A stretch of 26,681 bases of DNA from Desulfobacteraceae bacterium (GCA_022837185.1 JALHJD010000006.1:1-26681), one strand, 5' to 3'. Numbered from the stretch's first letter, positions 1 to 8,761 are shown. Notes: a model not told the origin generated them from the letters alone. Made by a program: numbers and translations.

Positions 1-1310
1 GGCTGATCGTCCAGGATATCGACCAGGCCATGGAGGAAATCAGGCGGGACGGTCTTCGCGACCGGGCGGTGATCGAAACCGAGGAGATGCTCAAATCGCG
101 CGGGTTCCATATCATTGAACGGGAGGTCGCGCCCCACAACCGGACCAGGTATGCCGTTCTCGGGCCCGAGCTGGCGGTCCGGACCGGCTATGATGCCACG
201 GCGTTCATTACCAGGCCGCTGGATGACCGGCTTGGCCTGCTGGTCGACATCCTCGGCGAGTTCTCGCGGCGGGGCATCAATATTCTGGACATGCGCGCCG
301 AAAGCGACATCAAGACCCAGAAGCTGCAGATCTATATCGAGGCCGAAGGACACATCCAGGACGAACATATCGCCGGCGCCATCGCCCACATTGAAAACCG
401 GGTGATCGGCAGGCGCGGCGCGTTGCGGCTGCTGGGCAGCTTTCCCCGGGTGGACATGCGCACCAAGTATATCAAATCGTTCGGCTTCATCGGCACCGGC
501 GCCATGAGCAAATGGTTCGCCGAGCGCCTGGAAAACGAGGGCTACAAAGTCCTGATGACCGGCAGGTCAACGGAGCTGCGGCCGGAGGAGATGATCCCCG
601 AGGTTGATGTGGTGGTGATCTGCGTGCCGATCAGCGCCACCACGAAAACGGTCCGCAGATACGGCCCGCTGATTCAAGGGGGCAAGGCCCTGATCCTGCT
701 GGCGGGAGAATCGGAACACACCCTGGATGCGGCCCTCGAGGTGACGGACAGGGACGTCGAGGTCATGCTGGTGCATAATCTCTGGGGGCCGCAGGCAGTG
801 ACCATGAAGGACAAGAACGCCATTGTCGTCCGGACCGCCAGGAGCGGCAGGCTGTGCTCCGAGTTCGAGCAGTTCCTCCATAAGCACGGCGCCGACATCT
901 ATCACGATACGGCGGTGCGGCATGACCTGCTCATGGGCATCGGCCAGAAACTGCCGACGGCCATATCCGTGGCTCTGGCCATGACCCTGGATGAACACGG
1001 CATCACCAGCGAGGATATCGCCAGCCACTGCACCCTGACCTCCCTCTACCCGATCCTGGCGATGGCCAGGGTCCATTCGCAGAATCCGCGGACCTATGCG
1101 GAGATCCTGTCCACCGGGGGCGACAGCCGCCGCATCGTGCACGATTTCGCCAGGAACCTGCAGCGGGTCATCGGCCTGGCGGACGAATCCCTCATTGGTG
1201 ATATCTGCCGCCTGATGGACCGGAACCGCGAGCACCTGACCAGCGAGTTTCTCCGGGACCGGATGCTTCAGGCCAAGGCGGTCGACGAGGTGCTGGGCAG
1301 AATGATTTAG
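1..1310 (+). CDS. Prephenate dehydratase (C-terminal part) - ACT - prephenate dehydrogenase fusion, 5' partial
   Basis: The reading frame is open from the window edge (first full codon at base 3), so the ATG at 30 is probably internal and the gene begins upstream. Residues are counted from that ATG. Residues 1-45 resemble the end of a prephenate dehydratase catalytic domain, including an N-x-T-R-Y element matching the family N-x-T-R-F. Residues about 55-125 form an ACT domain. From about residue 150 a Rossmann fold starts with GFIGTGAM, followed by VVVICVPIS and HNLWGP, which correspond to the NAD-binding and active-site region of TyrA prephenate dehydrogenases. The product would act in both phenylalanine and tyrosine synthesis from prephenate in the cytoplasm. 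The ESRP motif that binds phenylalanine in ordinary ACT domains reads AESD here, so feedback control may differ. Domain assignment is by eye; the TyrA part is the surest. Confidence 0.85.
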   Translation, partial: LIVQDIDQAMEEIRRDGLRDRAVIETEEMLKSRGFHIIEREVAPHNRTRYAVLGPELAVRTGYDATAFITRPLDDRLGLLVDILGEFSRRGINILDMRAESDIKTQKLQIYIEAEGHIQDEHIAGAIAHIENRVIGRRGALRLLGSFPRVDMRTKYIKSFGFIGTGAMSKWFAERLENEGYKVLMTGRSTELRPEEMIPEVDVVVICVPISATTKTVRRYGPLIQGGKALILLAGESEHTLDAALEVTDRDVEVMLVHNLWGPQAVTMKDKNAIVVRTARSGRLCSEFEQFLHKHGADIYHDTAVRHDLLMGIGQKLPTAISVALAMTLDEHGITSEDIASHCTLTSLYPILAMARVHSQNPRTYAEILSTGGDSRRIVHDFARNLQRVIGLADESLIGDICRLMDRNREHLTSEFLRDRMLQAKAVDEVLGRMI

Positions 1311-1319
1311 GCCTCGCGG

Positions 1320-1348
1320 TTGACCGTTATCCGGGCAGTGGTTATTGT
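1320..1348 (+). promoter_or_regulatory. Sigma-70-type promoter for the zinc-ribbon gene
   Basis: TTGACC, a 17-base spacer and TATTGT lie just after the stop codon of the upstream gene. Transcription would start near 1355, about 37 bases before the chosen ATG at 1392. This suggests the zinc-ribbon gene is transcribed separately from the aromatic amino acid gene. Confidence 0.5.
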
Positions 1349-1391
1349 TTTAACACTATTCAATTCCTTTCCTTAACCCGGAGTGTGTTCC

Positions 1392-2051
1392 ATGATGAAA
1401 ACCGTTTCAGTATTTGATCTGCTCGAAGAAGAGCATGAGTGCCCCCACTGCCGGTCCCGGCTTACCCTGTGCCATGCGCCGCCAATCCATGTCGGCGATG
1501 GGCTCGGCTGGGGATCGGAATATCTTTTCGTCTGCCTGAACAATGAATGCCGGCTGTTCGTCAACGGCTGGAAGAATATTGAAGACAACTACGGCCATGT
1601 CGGTTCCTACCGCTACATGAAGCTGCCGGACAGCAACGAAAGCTACAACATGATGGTGGCCGGCAAGGATGCCTTCACGGGCTGCATTGTCGATCCGGAA
1701 GCGATCAGGAAAGCGGACAAGCGCTACCAAAAGGAAAAAGAGGCCGTTGCCAGGCTGGATTCCTGCGTCGAGGAAAATGATCTGGACCCGGTGCTCTACC
1801 TCCTGCTCGACGATCACGTTTCCCTGGCGGTGAAAAAACGTGCGGTTGCGCTGCTGAAGGGCTTGAATGACCTTGCCTGCATAGAGCCCCTGCGCAATCA
1901 CAATTTCCGCGATTCCTACCTGGAGCAGGAGATCAATCTGGCCATTTCGGCGATCATGGCCGCGCATTATGTCAAGGAGTGTCCCTACTGCGCGGAACTG
2001 ATCAAAGCCAGGGCCAAACTTTGCAAGCACTGCGGCAAGGAGCTGGCCTGA
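1392..2051 (+). CDS. Zinc-ribbon protein with two cysteine clusters
   Basis: A 219-residue cytoplasmic protein of unknown function. The ATG at 1392 is preferred over an in-frame GTG at 1383 because GGAG at 1380-1383 is well placed for 1392 and overlaps the GTG. The N-terminus carries CPHCRSRLTLC, probably half of a zinc site, with a further cysteine pair near CLNNECRLF. The middle is helical and resembles a single HEAT-like unit (bases of alternating Ala, Leu and charged residues). The C-terminus ends in a compact zinc ribbon, CPYC-x10-CKHCG. Such double-ribbon proteins often act as adaptors or bind nucleic acid, but nothing here shows which. It sits between the aromatic amino acid gene and tRNA-His with no obvious functional partner. 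Confidence 0.8.
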   Translation: MMKTVSVFDLLEEEHECPHCRSRLTLCHAPPIHVGDGLGWGSEYLFVCLNNECRLFVNGWKNIEDNYGHVGSYRYMKLPDSNESYNMMVAGKDAFTGCIVDPEAIRKADKRYQKEKEAVARLDSCVEENDLDPVLYLLLDDHVSLAVKKRAVALLKGLNDLACIEPLRNHNFRDSYLEQEINLAISAIMAAHYVKECPYCAELIKARAKLCKHCGKELA

Positions 2052-2064
2052 TCCGACTTTCCCC

Positions 2065-2093
2065 TTGCCAAACACCCGGCTTGCGGGTATAAA
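2065..2093 (+). promoter_or_regulatory. Promoter of tRNA-His
   Basis: TTGCCA, exactly 17 bases, then TATAAA. The tRNA begins 13 bases after the -10 box. A G/C-rich stretch (AGGGGCGCG) follows the -10 box, as is common at stringently controlled stable-RNA promoters. The spacer can also form a small hairpin (ACCCG/CGGGT), which may be incidental. Confidence 0.6.
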
Positions 2094-2106
2094 AGGGGCG
2101 CGTGTG

Positions 2107-2183
2107 GTGGGAGTAGCTCAGCTGGTGGTAGCACCTGGTTGTGGCCCAGGAGGTCGTGGGTTCAAGTCCCATCTCTCACCCCA
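2107..2183 (+). tRNA. tRNA-His (anticodon GTG)
   Basis: A full cloverleaf can be drawn. The acceptor stem GTGGGAG pairs with CTCTCAC. The anticodon stem CCTGG/CCAGG encloses loop TTGTGGC with anticodon GTG, and the T stem GTGGG/CCCAT encloses TTCAAGT. The CCA end is encoded. A G at 2106 opposite discriminator base C2180 provides the extra G(-1):C73 pair that marks histidine tRNAs. The D stem is GCTC with TAGC, leaving one C-U mismatch at its last pair. The tRNA stands alone between its own promoter and terminator. Confidence 0.96.
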
Positions 2184-2216
2184 TTGACAAGTCCGGCACC
2201 GTCCGATGAGATACAG

Positions 2217-2251
2217 AAAACCCGCTTCCAGCAATGGACAGCGGGTTTTTT
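2217..2251. terminator. Bidirectional intrinsic terminator
   Basis: A perfect 10-bp stem, AAAACCCGCT with AGCGGGTTTT, encloses a 13-base loop and ends in T6 on the plus strand and a T-rich run on the minus strand. It ends transcription of tRNA-His from the left and of the convergent sensor kinase gene (stop codon about 30 bases away) from the right. Confidence 0.9.
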
Positions 2252-2281
2252 GTTGTCCGGGGTCAGGATCATCCATTCAGG

Positions 2282-4324
2282 CTACTTCGTCCTTTGCACC
2301 GGCAGGTCGACGATGAACACGGTTCCGGGACCATGATGTTCGGATTTGGTGAAGTTTCGGGGCAAATATTCTTCCGGCGGCGGGCTCAGAGCGGAGATAT
2401 TGCCGCCGAGATCCTTGATGATGCCGAAGGAAACGGAAAGGCCGAGACCGGTTCCCATGCCGACCTGCTTGGTGGTGAAGAACGGCTCGAATATTTTGCC
2501 CAGATGCTCCCTGTCCACGCCCTGGCCGGTGTCGGTCACGCTTATCTCGATTCCATGCCGCCGGATGTTGCGCCCGGACTGGACAAATATCACTCCGTCC
2601 TGACCAATGGCATCGGCGGCGTTGTTGAGCAGGTTCAGCCAGACCTGCTGCAACTGCTCCTTGTCGCCCGTCAGCGGGGCAATGGTTGCATCGAGTGCCT
2701 GAATGATTGTAATCCGGTTCAGGGAGAAGGCATGTTCAACCAGGGCGATGACCTCCCGGATGGACGCATTGATGTCCACCGCTTCCCTGACGGAGTGGGA
2801 ATGCCGCGAAAAACCGAGCAGATCAGAGACGATCTTCCGGCAAGCCTTGGCCTGTTTTTCAATGATCTTCAGGTTTTCCAGAAGTTCTTCGTCCTTGACA
2901 TCATCCAGCATCAGCTGGCTGTAGCCGAGGATGACGCCTAAGGGGGTGTTGATTTCGTGGGCCACGCCCCCGGCGAGCCGCCCCAGGCCCTCCATCTTCT
3001 GCGACTGGACAAGCTGCTCCTGGAATTGTTTGAGCATGGTAATGTCCCTGGCGGTCAAAAGAAGGCCGATGATGCTGTTGTCCTGATCATAGACGGGAAC
3101 CTTGACCACGTGGAACCATTTCCGGCCGCCCTTCCGTTCGAAGGTGATTTCCTTGACCAGGGGCCGCCCGGTGATGAGTATCTGCTTGTCTTCATGAAAA
3201 GTCAGATCAGCCTGATGCCCCGGAAATAAATCAAAATCAGTCCTGCCGATGACATCCTTCTCCTGGAAGCCGAAATATTCGCAGAAAGCCTTGCCGGCAA
3301 AGGTATAGGTCAGATCCCTGTCCTGCAGGGTGATGAAGTCCGGCGTCACATCCATGATGGTTTTAAGCAGGCGCTGCTGCTTGCCGATGGTTTTCTCCCG
3401 CTCGGTCAGTTCCTCGATGTGATTTTTCACCGTAACGGCCATGACATCAAACGCTTCAGCCAGGTCCTGCAGTTCATCCCCGAAATTCTGCCTGAAAACA
3501 GGACAGTTCCGGCAACTCGCGATTTTTAGTGGGTATTCCTTGTCGAGACAATCGGGGCACAGTGTCCCGGGCAGATACCAGCAGCGACGCCGGGTATCGC
3601 CGTAAGCCGGGCATTCTTCCTTTCCGCACCCGGTGATTTCCCAGCAGTTTTTTTCCAGAGAAAAACCTGCCTGCACATCGAGATTGCCCTTGACGATTTC
3701 TTCCGCCGATTTCCGCAGCCGGTTGAGGCGGAACGTGACCGTGCGGGAAAACCAGAGAGCCAGAATTATTCCCAGGCTTACGACGCCGAGCGTAGTGATG
3801 AGGCTTATTGCCTGCTGCTTGTGTATCTGGGCGTCCAGGTCGCTTCGTGACAGCCCCAGCCGAACCCTGCCCAGGTTCTTCTCCCCGAGGACTATCCTGG
3901 CATTGAAGTCATATATGCGCCCCATTTCGGTTGCCAGCAGCAACGGCTGGGGCCTCCCCCCGTCCGCATTGACATGCAGCAGATCAATGGGAAAGCCGCC
4001 GGAAAAGGTATGGGCCAGGATGTTGTTGCTGGCGTCAAGCAGGAAAATATACATGACGTCGTCATACTGACTGTGGACATTGTCGATGAGGTTTTTCATC
4101 TGGAGAAGATCCATGGCCAGCAGAGGCTCACTGAGGCGAAAGGACAGACCCGAAGTCAAGGCCATCCCCCTTTTTTTCCCCTCCTGGAGCAGGGCCTTTG
4201 AGGACATGGCGGAGAGAATGAGGCCGATGCTCAGGCCGCAAACGACCAGCATCAGGGTTACCCCCAGAGTGATCTTGGTCCTGAACCGCAGGCTGTGGTG
4301 AATTTTCCGGAGATACTTAGTCAA
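2282..4324 (-). CDS. Membrane sensor histidine kinase with HAMP, two-CW cysteine insert and PAS domain
   Basis: A 680-residue kinase. Membrane segments at about 18-40 and 172-192 enclose a periplasmic sensor region. A HAMP linker follows, interrupted at about 227-274 by a cysteine-rich insert with eight cysteines (227, 233, 238, 248, 256, 259, 271, 274) and two Cys-Trp pairs, the 'two-CW' pattern. Then come a PAS domain (about 318-430), a HisKA domain with phosphoacceptor His456 in VAHEINTPLG, and an ATPase domain with an N box (LLNNAADA), DTGQG and GTGLGLS. The start is a TTG overlapping the end of the upstream lipoprotein gene by 8 bases, with AAGGTGG upstream. No receiver domain or response regulator gene is next to it. 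The cysteine insert could bind metal or sense redox state (inference). The PhnD-like partner suggests ligand sensing through a periplasmic protein. Confidence 0.93.
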   Translation of the reverse strand: MTKYLRKIHHSLRFRTKITLGVTLMLVVCGLSIGLILSAMSSKALLQEGKKRGMALTSGLSFRLSEPLLAMDLLQMKNLIDNVHSQYDDVMYIFLLDASNNILAHTFSGGFPIDLLHVNADGGRPQPLLLATEMGRIYDFNARIVLGEKNLGRVRLGLSRSDLDAQIHKQQAISLITTLGVVSLGIILALWFSRTVTFRLNRLRKSAEEIVKGNLDVQAGFSLEKNCWEITGCGKEECPAYGDTRRRCWYLPGTLCPDCLDKEYPLKIASCRNCPVFRQNFGDELQDLAEAFDVMAVTVKNHIEELTEREKTIGKQQRLLKTIMDVTPDFITLQDRDLTYTFAGKAFCEYFGFQEKDVIGRTDFDLFPGHQADLTFHEDKQILITGRPLVKEITFERKGGRKWFHVVKVPVYDQDNSIIGLLLTARDITMLKQFQEQLVQSQKMEGLGRLAGGVAHEINTPLGVILGYSQLMLDDVKDEELLENLKIIEKQAKACRKIVSDLLGFSRHSHSVREAVDINASIREVIALVEHAFSLNRITIIQALDATIAPLTGDKEQLQQVWLNLLNNAADAIGQDGVIFVQSGRNIRRHGIEISVTDTGQGVDREHLGKIFEPFFTTKQVGMGTGLGLSVSFGIIKDLGGNISALSPPPEEYLPRNFTKSEHHGPGTVFIVDLPVQRTK

Positions 4325-5237
4325 GGTCCAGGCCCACCTTTCCGCTCAATTCACGCACGGGGTCAAAATCACGATCATCGGAAGGCACAAACCCGATGAA
4401 TCTGGCCGCCTCGAGAATGGCGCGGTGCTCGGGATTGTGCGCATAATCAAGCTTGAGCATGGCATCCCTGATTTTGTCGACCACCTCCCGAGAGACTGTC
4501 GGGCTGTAGGCATAGACCCAGCCCGGGTACCATCTGGAGCTGGCCACCACCTTGATCTGGTTGATGTCGATTTTGTCTTCCACCACCCGCAGGGCCCCTT
4601 CGCGGATCGATCCGATGTCGTGAAGGCCGGCGTAGACACCAAGAATGACATTTTCCTGCCTGCCGCCTGAAAAGGCGACTTCCTTGAAGTCGCGAAGGGT
4701 GAGGCCGTGATCGACAAAGTGGCCGAGGGGAAACAGATACCCTCCGGCGGAGGACGGGTCAACGGCCACCCACGATTTTCCCCGGCAATCCTCGACGGAC
4801 CGGATTGCCTCGTTGTCCCTGCGGGCAATGATCTGCCCCCGGAACTCGGCACGCCCGTCTTCCTCGATAATACGGGTCATGGCCCTGGCGCCGTATTGAT
4901 TGGCGAGTTTGACGTAGACGAATGGATTTGAGAACGAGATATCGATCTTTCCTTCACCAAACATGCTGATGTGATGCGCAAAAGTATCCGGGAATACCTG
5001 CCGGATCGGGAGACCGGTTTGCTCGGCGAGGTATTCCACCAGCCGCTGGTGGCGCTTGAAGGACTCTGTATGCGAGTATTGGGGAAGGTAGGCGTAGGTT
5101 ATCGCCGGCGATTGCGGCCTGAAGGCAATCTCCTGGCGTTTCTCCAGGGATACCTTGATGACCTCCTCATCTCCTCCACAGGCCAGGAGGAGAAAAGCAG
5201 ACAGGAGCATGAGAAGGGCGCGGGCTTTGTCAGGCAT
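4317..5237 (-). CDS. PhnD-like periplasmic substrate-binding lipoprotein
   Basis: A 306-residue lipoprotein. The signal peptide ends in lipobox LLLAC with acylated Cys20, so the protein should be membrane anchored on the outside of the cytoplasmic membrane. The rest matches the phosphate/phosphonate/phosphite-binding (PhnD) fold: a first strand YAYLPQYS, a HISMFGEGKIDISFSNPF segment, and VDPSSAGGYLFPLG in the ligand hinge. No ABC permease or ATPase gene is adjacent. Instead its stop overlaps the start of a membrane sensor kinase, so it more likely serves as a ligand sensor subunit than a transporter component. The ligand cannot be told from sequence; several PhnD-like proteins beside kinases have unknown ligands. 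The start ATG lacks a strong ribosome site. Confidence 0.88.
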   Translation of the reverse strand: MPDKARALLMLLSAFLLLACGGDEEVIKVSLEKRQEIAFRPQSPAITYAYLPQYSHTESFKRHQRLVEYLAEQTGLPIRQVFPDTFAHHISMFGEGKIDISFSNPFVYVKLANQYGARAMTRIIEEDGRAEFRGQIIARRDNEAIRSVEDCRGKSWVAVDPSSAGGYLFPLGHFVDHGLTLRDFKEVAFSGGRQENVILGVYAGLHDIGSIREGALRVVEDKIDINQIKVVASSRWYPGWVYAYSPTVSREVVDKIRDAMLKLDYAHNPEHRAILEAARFIGFVPSDDRDFDPVRELSGKVGLDLD

Positions 5238-5947
5238 GGAGCAATTCGGCTGTTGTCAAGAGATTCCTCAATTTTTATTCCGATGCCGGCGGCGACCGGG
5301 GTTTTGCACTTCCGGATGAAGCGTCTCGTTTTGCGAGAATGTGGAGTCCTTTTCCGTGCTGAAGATGGGGGACAATCATCCCGGAAAGGAGAATCCGGCA
5401 TCTTTGAAAAGAGTATATCATGGTTTTGACCTTTGTGGCTATCACCATAAAACGTTTTCGCCCTGACCGAGGGCAACCTGATGATTTTTCATGGCAAACG
5501 GCTGTCTCAGCGGACCGTTCCCTGATATGGATCGCCGTTTGCTGGAGTTGCTGCTTCCCGGTTTTCCCTGGTATTTCGAATTGTTGCTCCGATGAGGTTG
5601 AATAAATTTGCCCATCTCGTCCTTTGGCAAAGATTGAAGGTGCCGATTCCCCTTTACGGCGCCATTTGATTTCATTTATCTTGTGGTGATACAATGAGGA
5701 AGGTGATTGCCATCAATCCCGGCAAAACCATGGCCAGTAGGCAAGAAATGGTATCCGCCCGAAAGGATGGGCAATATATCCCTGCGGTCGATATGACAAA
5801 TACAGCCGAAATCAGTCCGTTGCGAACCCTGATAATTTCACGGCTGGGGACTTTTGGGAATCGGAAATTGCCAGACAGGAATTACCCGCTGTTGCATGAC
5901 GGCATAGCCATCCCGGCGGAAAAACAGAGTTTTCCCGTTTACCGGCC
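5238..5947. other. Long intergenic region between the sensor operon and the Mrp operon
   Basis: About 710 bases between divergent operons. It holds a good plus-strand promoter candidate at 5666-5695, a possible minus-strand -10 box (TATACT, rc of 5408-5413) without a clear -35, and a small hairpin TCTCG-TTTTG-CGAGA near 5326. Open frames on both strands look unlike their neighbours in composition and resemble no family I know. One small frame abuts the first Mrp gene and is listed separately with low confidence. No transposase remnant or tRNA is visible. Confidence 0.6.
5666..5695 (+). promoter_or_regulatory. Likely promoter of the Mrp antiporter operon
   Basis: TTGATT, an 18-base spacer and TACAAT. 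Transcription would begin near 5702, leaving a leader of about 245 bases before the first Mrp gene. The leader is long enough for post-transcriptional control, but I see no known riboswitch pattern in it. Confidence 0.45.
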
Positions 5948-5951
5948 ATGA
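5748..5951 (+). CDS. Doubtful small leader ORF coupled to mrpA
   Basis: A frame open from 5694 ends with TGA at 5949-5951, overlapping the ATG of mrpA as ATGA. The ATG at 5748 (67 residues) is preferred because the one at 5694 overlaps the proposed -10 box; TAGG lies just upstream. Against it: third codon positions are only moderately G/C, unlike the strongly biased genes around it, and the translation resembles nothing I know. For it: mrpA has no clear ribosome site of its own, so coupling would explain its expression. Confidence 0.2.
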   Translation: MVSARKDGQYIPAVDMTNTAEISPLRTLIISRLGTFGNRKLPDRNYPLLHDGIAIPAEKQSFPVYRP

Positions 5952-8761
5952 ACCTGCTGCTCATCATCCTGCTCCCCCTCTTTGGCGCTGTGCTGCCGCC
6001 GCTGGCCATGCGGCTGGGGCGCCTCGCCACTGCCCGGACCGCGGCGGGCGTGACCTCGGCGGCACTGCTGCTGACGGCTGTCCCCTTGCTGCGGGCGTTC
6101 AGCGGCACCCCGGTGGAGGCACGCTGGGTCTGGCTGGAGCAGGCCGGCTTCGACATCTGCCTCCGCCTGGACGGACTGGCCGCCATGTTCGTGCTGTTGA
6201 TCCTGGGCATGGGCCTGCTGATCATCCTCTACGCCCACTACTATCTCTCCGCCCGGGAACCGGCCGGCCGCTTCTACGGTCTGCTGCTGCTGTTCATGGG
6301 CGCCATGCTCGGCATTGTCCTCTCCGACCACCTGCTGCTGCTGCTGGTTTTCTGGGAAATGACCTCGCTCAGTTCCTTCCTGCTCATCAGCTTCTGGCAC
6401 CATCGTCCCGAAGCCCGCAGCGGTGCGCGGATGGCGCTGGCAATCACCGGCACCGGCGGTCTGGCCATGCTGGCCGGCTTTCTGCTGCTGGCCCATATCG
6501 CCGGCAGCTACCAGGTATCCGTGATCCTCGGAGCCGGCGACATCATCCGCGGCCATCCCCTCTACGCCCCGACCCTGCTGCTGATCCTGCTCGGCGCCTT
6601 CACCAAGTCGGCGCAGTTTCCGTTCCACTTCTGGCTGCCGCAAGCCATGGCGGCGCCCACCCCGGTCAGCGCCTACCTGCACTCGGCCACCATGGTCAAG
6701 GCCGGCGTCTTCCTGCTGGCCCGGCTCTTTCCCGCCCTGGCCGGCACGGATATGTGGTTCTTCGTAGTGGGCGGCACCGGGCTCGCCACCCTCCTGTTCG
6801 GGGCCTATGCCGCCATGTTCCAGAACGATCTCAAGGGACTGCTGGCCTATTCCACCATCAGCCACCTGGGCCTCATCGTCCTGCTGTTCGGCATCGACAC
6901 GCCGCTGGCCGCCGTGGCCGGGCTGTTCCACACCATCAACCACGCCACCTTCAAGGCTTCGCTGTTCATGGCCGCCGGCATCATCGACCACGAAACGGGC
7001 ACCCGCGACATGCGCCTCATCAACGGCCTGCGGCAATACATGCCCTACACCGCCGCCCTGGCCATGGTTGCCGCCGCGGCAATGGCTGGAGTGCCGCTGC
7101 TCAACGGCTTTCTCTCCAAGGAAATGTTTTTTGCCGAAACCCTGCATCTCAATGCCATGGGTTCATTCAGCCGGCTGCTGCCGGTGGCGGCCATCCTGGC
7201 CGGCATCTTTGCCGTCGCCTACTCCTGGCGCTTCATTCACGACGTCTTCTTCAACGGCGAACCGGTGAACCTGCCGGTGTATCCGCCGCACGAACCGCCC
7301 CGCTACATGATGATCCCCTCGACGGTCCTCGTCGGCGTGTGCCTGCTGGTGGGCATTTTTCCCGTCTACACGGTTGAACCGGTACTGACCATGGCCGCGG
7401 GCAGCATGCTGGGCGAACCGCCGCCGGTATACAGCCTGGCCGTCTGGCACGGCTTCACCACTCCGTTCAGGATGAGCCTGGTCGCCCTGTTCGGTGGGAT
7501 CGTCCTGTACACCCAGCTCCGGAAACTGTCGGCGATCCACGATCGCGTCGTGACCATGCCCGATGCCCTGACCAATTTCCTGGCCTTCAGCGAACGGGTG
7601 GTCGAAGCGGCCCGGGCCGGCACGGTTTTCCTGGAGAACGGTTCGCTCCAGCGCTACGCCGCTCTGCTCCTGCTCGCCGGGACGAGCGCGGTGGCGGTGC
7701 CCTTCCTCTTCGGCGACGCCCCGCTCACCGGCCCGCTGCCGCTCACCTCCCTTGACGGTCCGACCCTGTTCGGCGCCGCGGTGATGATGAGCGCCGCGCT
7801 GGTCACCGTGCTCTGGCAGCGCCAGCGCTTCCGCGCCCTGATCGCCTTCAGCGTTGTCGGGCTGGTGACGGCCATGGCCTTTGTCCGCTTTTCCGCCCCG
7901 GACCTTGCGCTGACCCAGCTTTCCGTCGAGGTGGTCACCATCATGCTGCTGCTCCTCGCCCTGTTTTTCCTGCCGCAGCAGGATCGGGCCGAGTCTTCGC
8001 CCCTGCGCCGGGGCCGCGATCTGCTCCTGGCGCTGGGCCTCGGCACCGGCGCCGGCCTGCTCACCTGGGGAGTGCTCACCCGGCCCCATGAAACCATCTC
8101 CGGTTTTTTCACGGCCAACAGCCTGCCGGGCGGGGGCGGCGCCAACGTGGTCAACGTCATTCTCGTCGACTTCCGCGGCTTCGATACCCTGGGCGAGATT
8201 ACCGTGCTGACCTGCGCCGCCATCGGCATCTTCGCCCTGCTGGACAACCTGTGCCTGCCGCCCGGCCAGGATGAGAGCGGCGAGCGCTCCTGGGCGGACG
8301 AGCGCCACCCGCTGGTACTGGCCCAGACCACCCGCTTTCTGCTGCCGCTGGCCCTGCTGGTGTCGGCCTACCTGTTCCTGCGCGGACACAACGCGCCGGG
8401 GGGCGGCTTCATCGCCGGCCTGGTTACCGCCATCGCCCTGATTCTGCAGTACATGGCCAGCGGCATAGCCTGGACCCGGCAGCAGTGGCGCATGCAATAC
8501 CATCCGGTGATCGCCTGGGGCGTGCTGCTCGCCCTTGCCACGGGTATGGGCAGCTTTGTGTTCAACCGCCCCTTCCTGACCTCGGCCTTCGGCCACTTTC
8601 ATCTGCCGCTGGTCGGCGATTTTGAGCTGGCCACCGCCATGCTGTTCGATCTGGGCGTCTATCTCAGCGTGGTCGGAGTGGTGATGCTGATCCTCGCCAC
8701 CCTGGGCAAGCTCACCGGCCGCTGCGCTGAAGCCAGGGGAGAGAACTGGTGGAAGCGGTAG
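5948..8761 (+). CDS. mrpA: Mrp Na+/H+ antiporter subunit A fused to subunit B
   Basis: A 937-residue polytopic membrane protein. The N-terminal part is the NuoL/ND5-like antiporter module. Key charged residues are visible: Glu137 (FWEMTSLS), Lys220 (GAFTKSAQFPFHFWLPQAM), His245 and Lys251 (HSATMVKAG), Lys296 (NDLKGLLAYS) and Lys391 (NGFLSKE). The middle holds the extra MrpA-type helices. The last roughly 157 residues, from about 781, are an MrpB domain with the HNAPGGGF signature. No separate mrpB exists, so A and B are made as one chain, as in group 2 (Pha-type) operons. With the following subunits it should exchange cytoplasmic Na+ (or K+) for external protons, driven by the proton gradient, for pH and salt homeostasis. 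No strong ribosome site precedes the ATG. Confidence 0.95.
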   Translation: MNLLLIILLPLFGAVLPPLAMRLGRLATARTAAGVTSAALLLTAVPLLRAFSGTPVEARWVWLEQAGFDICLRLDGLAAMFVLLILGMGLLIILYAHYYLSAREPAGRFYGLLLLFMGAMLGIVLSDHLLLLLVFWEMTSLSSFLLISFWHHRPEARSGARMALAITGTGGLAMLAGFLLLAHIAGSYQVSVILGAGDIIRGHPLYAPTLLLILLGAFTKSAQFPFHFWLPQAMAAPTPVSAYLHSATMVKAGVFLLARLFPALAGTDMWFFVVGGTGLATLLFGAYAAMFQNDLKGLLAYSTISHLGLIVLLFGIDTPLAAVAGLFHTINHATFKASLFMAAGIIDHETGTRDMRLINGLRQYMPYTAALAMVAAAAMAGVPLLNGFLSKEMFFAETLHLNAMGSFSRLLPVAAILAGIFAVAYSWRFIHDVFFNGEPVNLPVYPPHEPPRYMMIPSTVLVGVCLLVGIFPVYTVEPVLTMAAGSMLGEPPPVYSLAVWHGFTTPFRMSLVALFGGIVLYTQLRKLSAIHDRVVTMPDALTNFLAFSERVVEAARAGTVFLENGSLQRYAALLLLAGTSAVAVPFLFGDAPLTGPLPLTSLDGPTLFGAAVMMSAALVTVLWQRQRFRALIAFSVVGLVTAMAFVRFSAPDLALTQLSVEVVTIMLLLLALFFLPQQDRAESSPLRRGRDLLLALGLGTGAGLLTWGVLTRPHETISGFFTANSLPGGGGANVVNVILVDFRGFDTLGEITVLTCAAIGIFALLDNLCLPPGQDESGERSWADERHPLVLAQTTRFLLPLALLVSAYLFLRGHNAPGGGFIAGLVTAIALILQYMASGIAWTRQQWRMQYHPVIAWGVLLALATGMGSFVFNRPFLTSAFGHFHLPLVGDFELATAMLFDLGVYLSVVGVVMLILATLGKLTGRCAEARGENWWKR

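Noticed and set aside
5275..5694. Minus-strand frame of 139 codons in the intergenic region
   Set aside because: Low-complexity, unlike any family, no ribosome site, and codon use unlike neighbours.
5694..5747. The upstream ATG at 5694 as start of the small ORF before mrpA
   Set aside because: It overlaps the proposed -10 box, has no ribosome site, and third-position composition is unlike real genes here.
5939..8602. Long minus-strand open frames opposite the Mrp genes
   Set aside because: They are glutamine- and glycine-rich shadows caused by high G/C codon bias on the coding strand.
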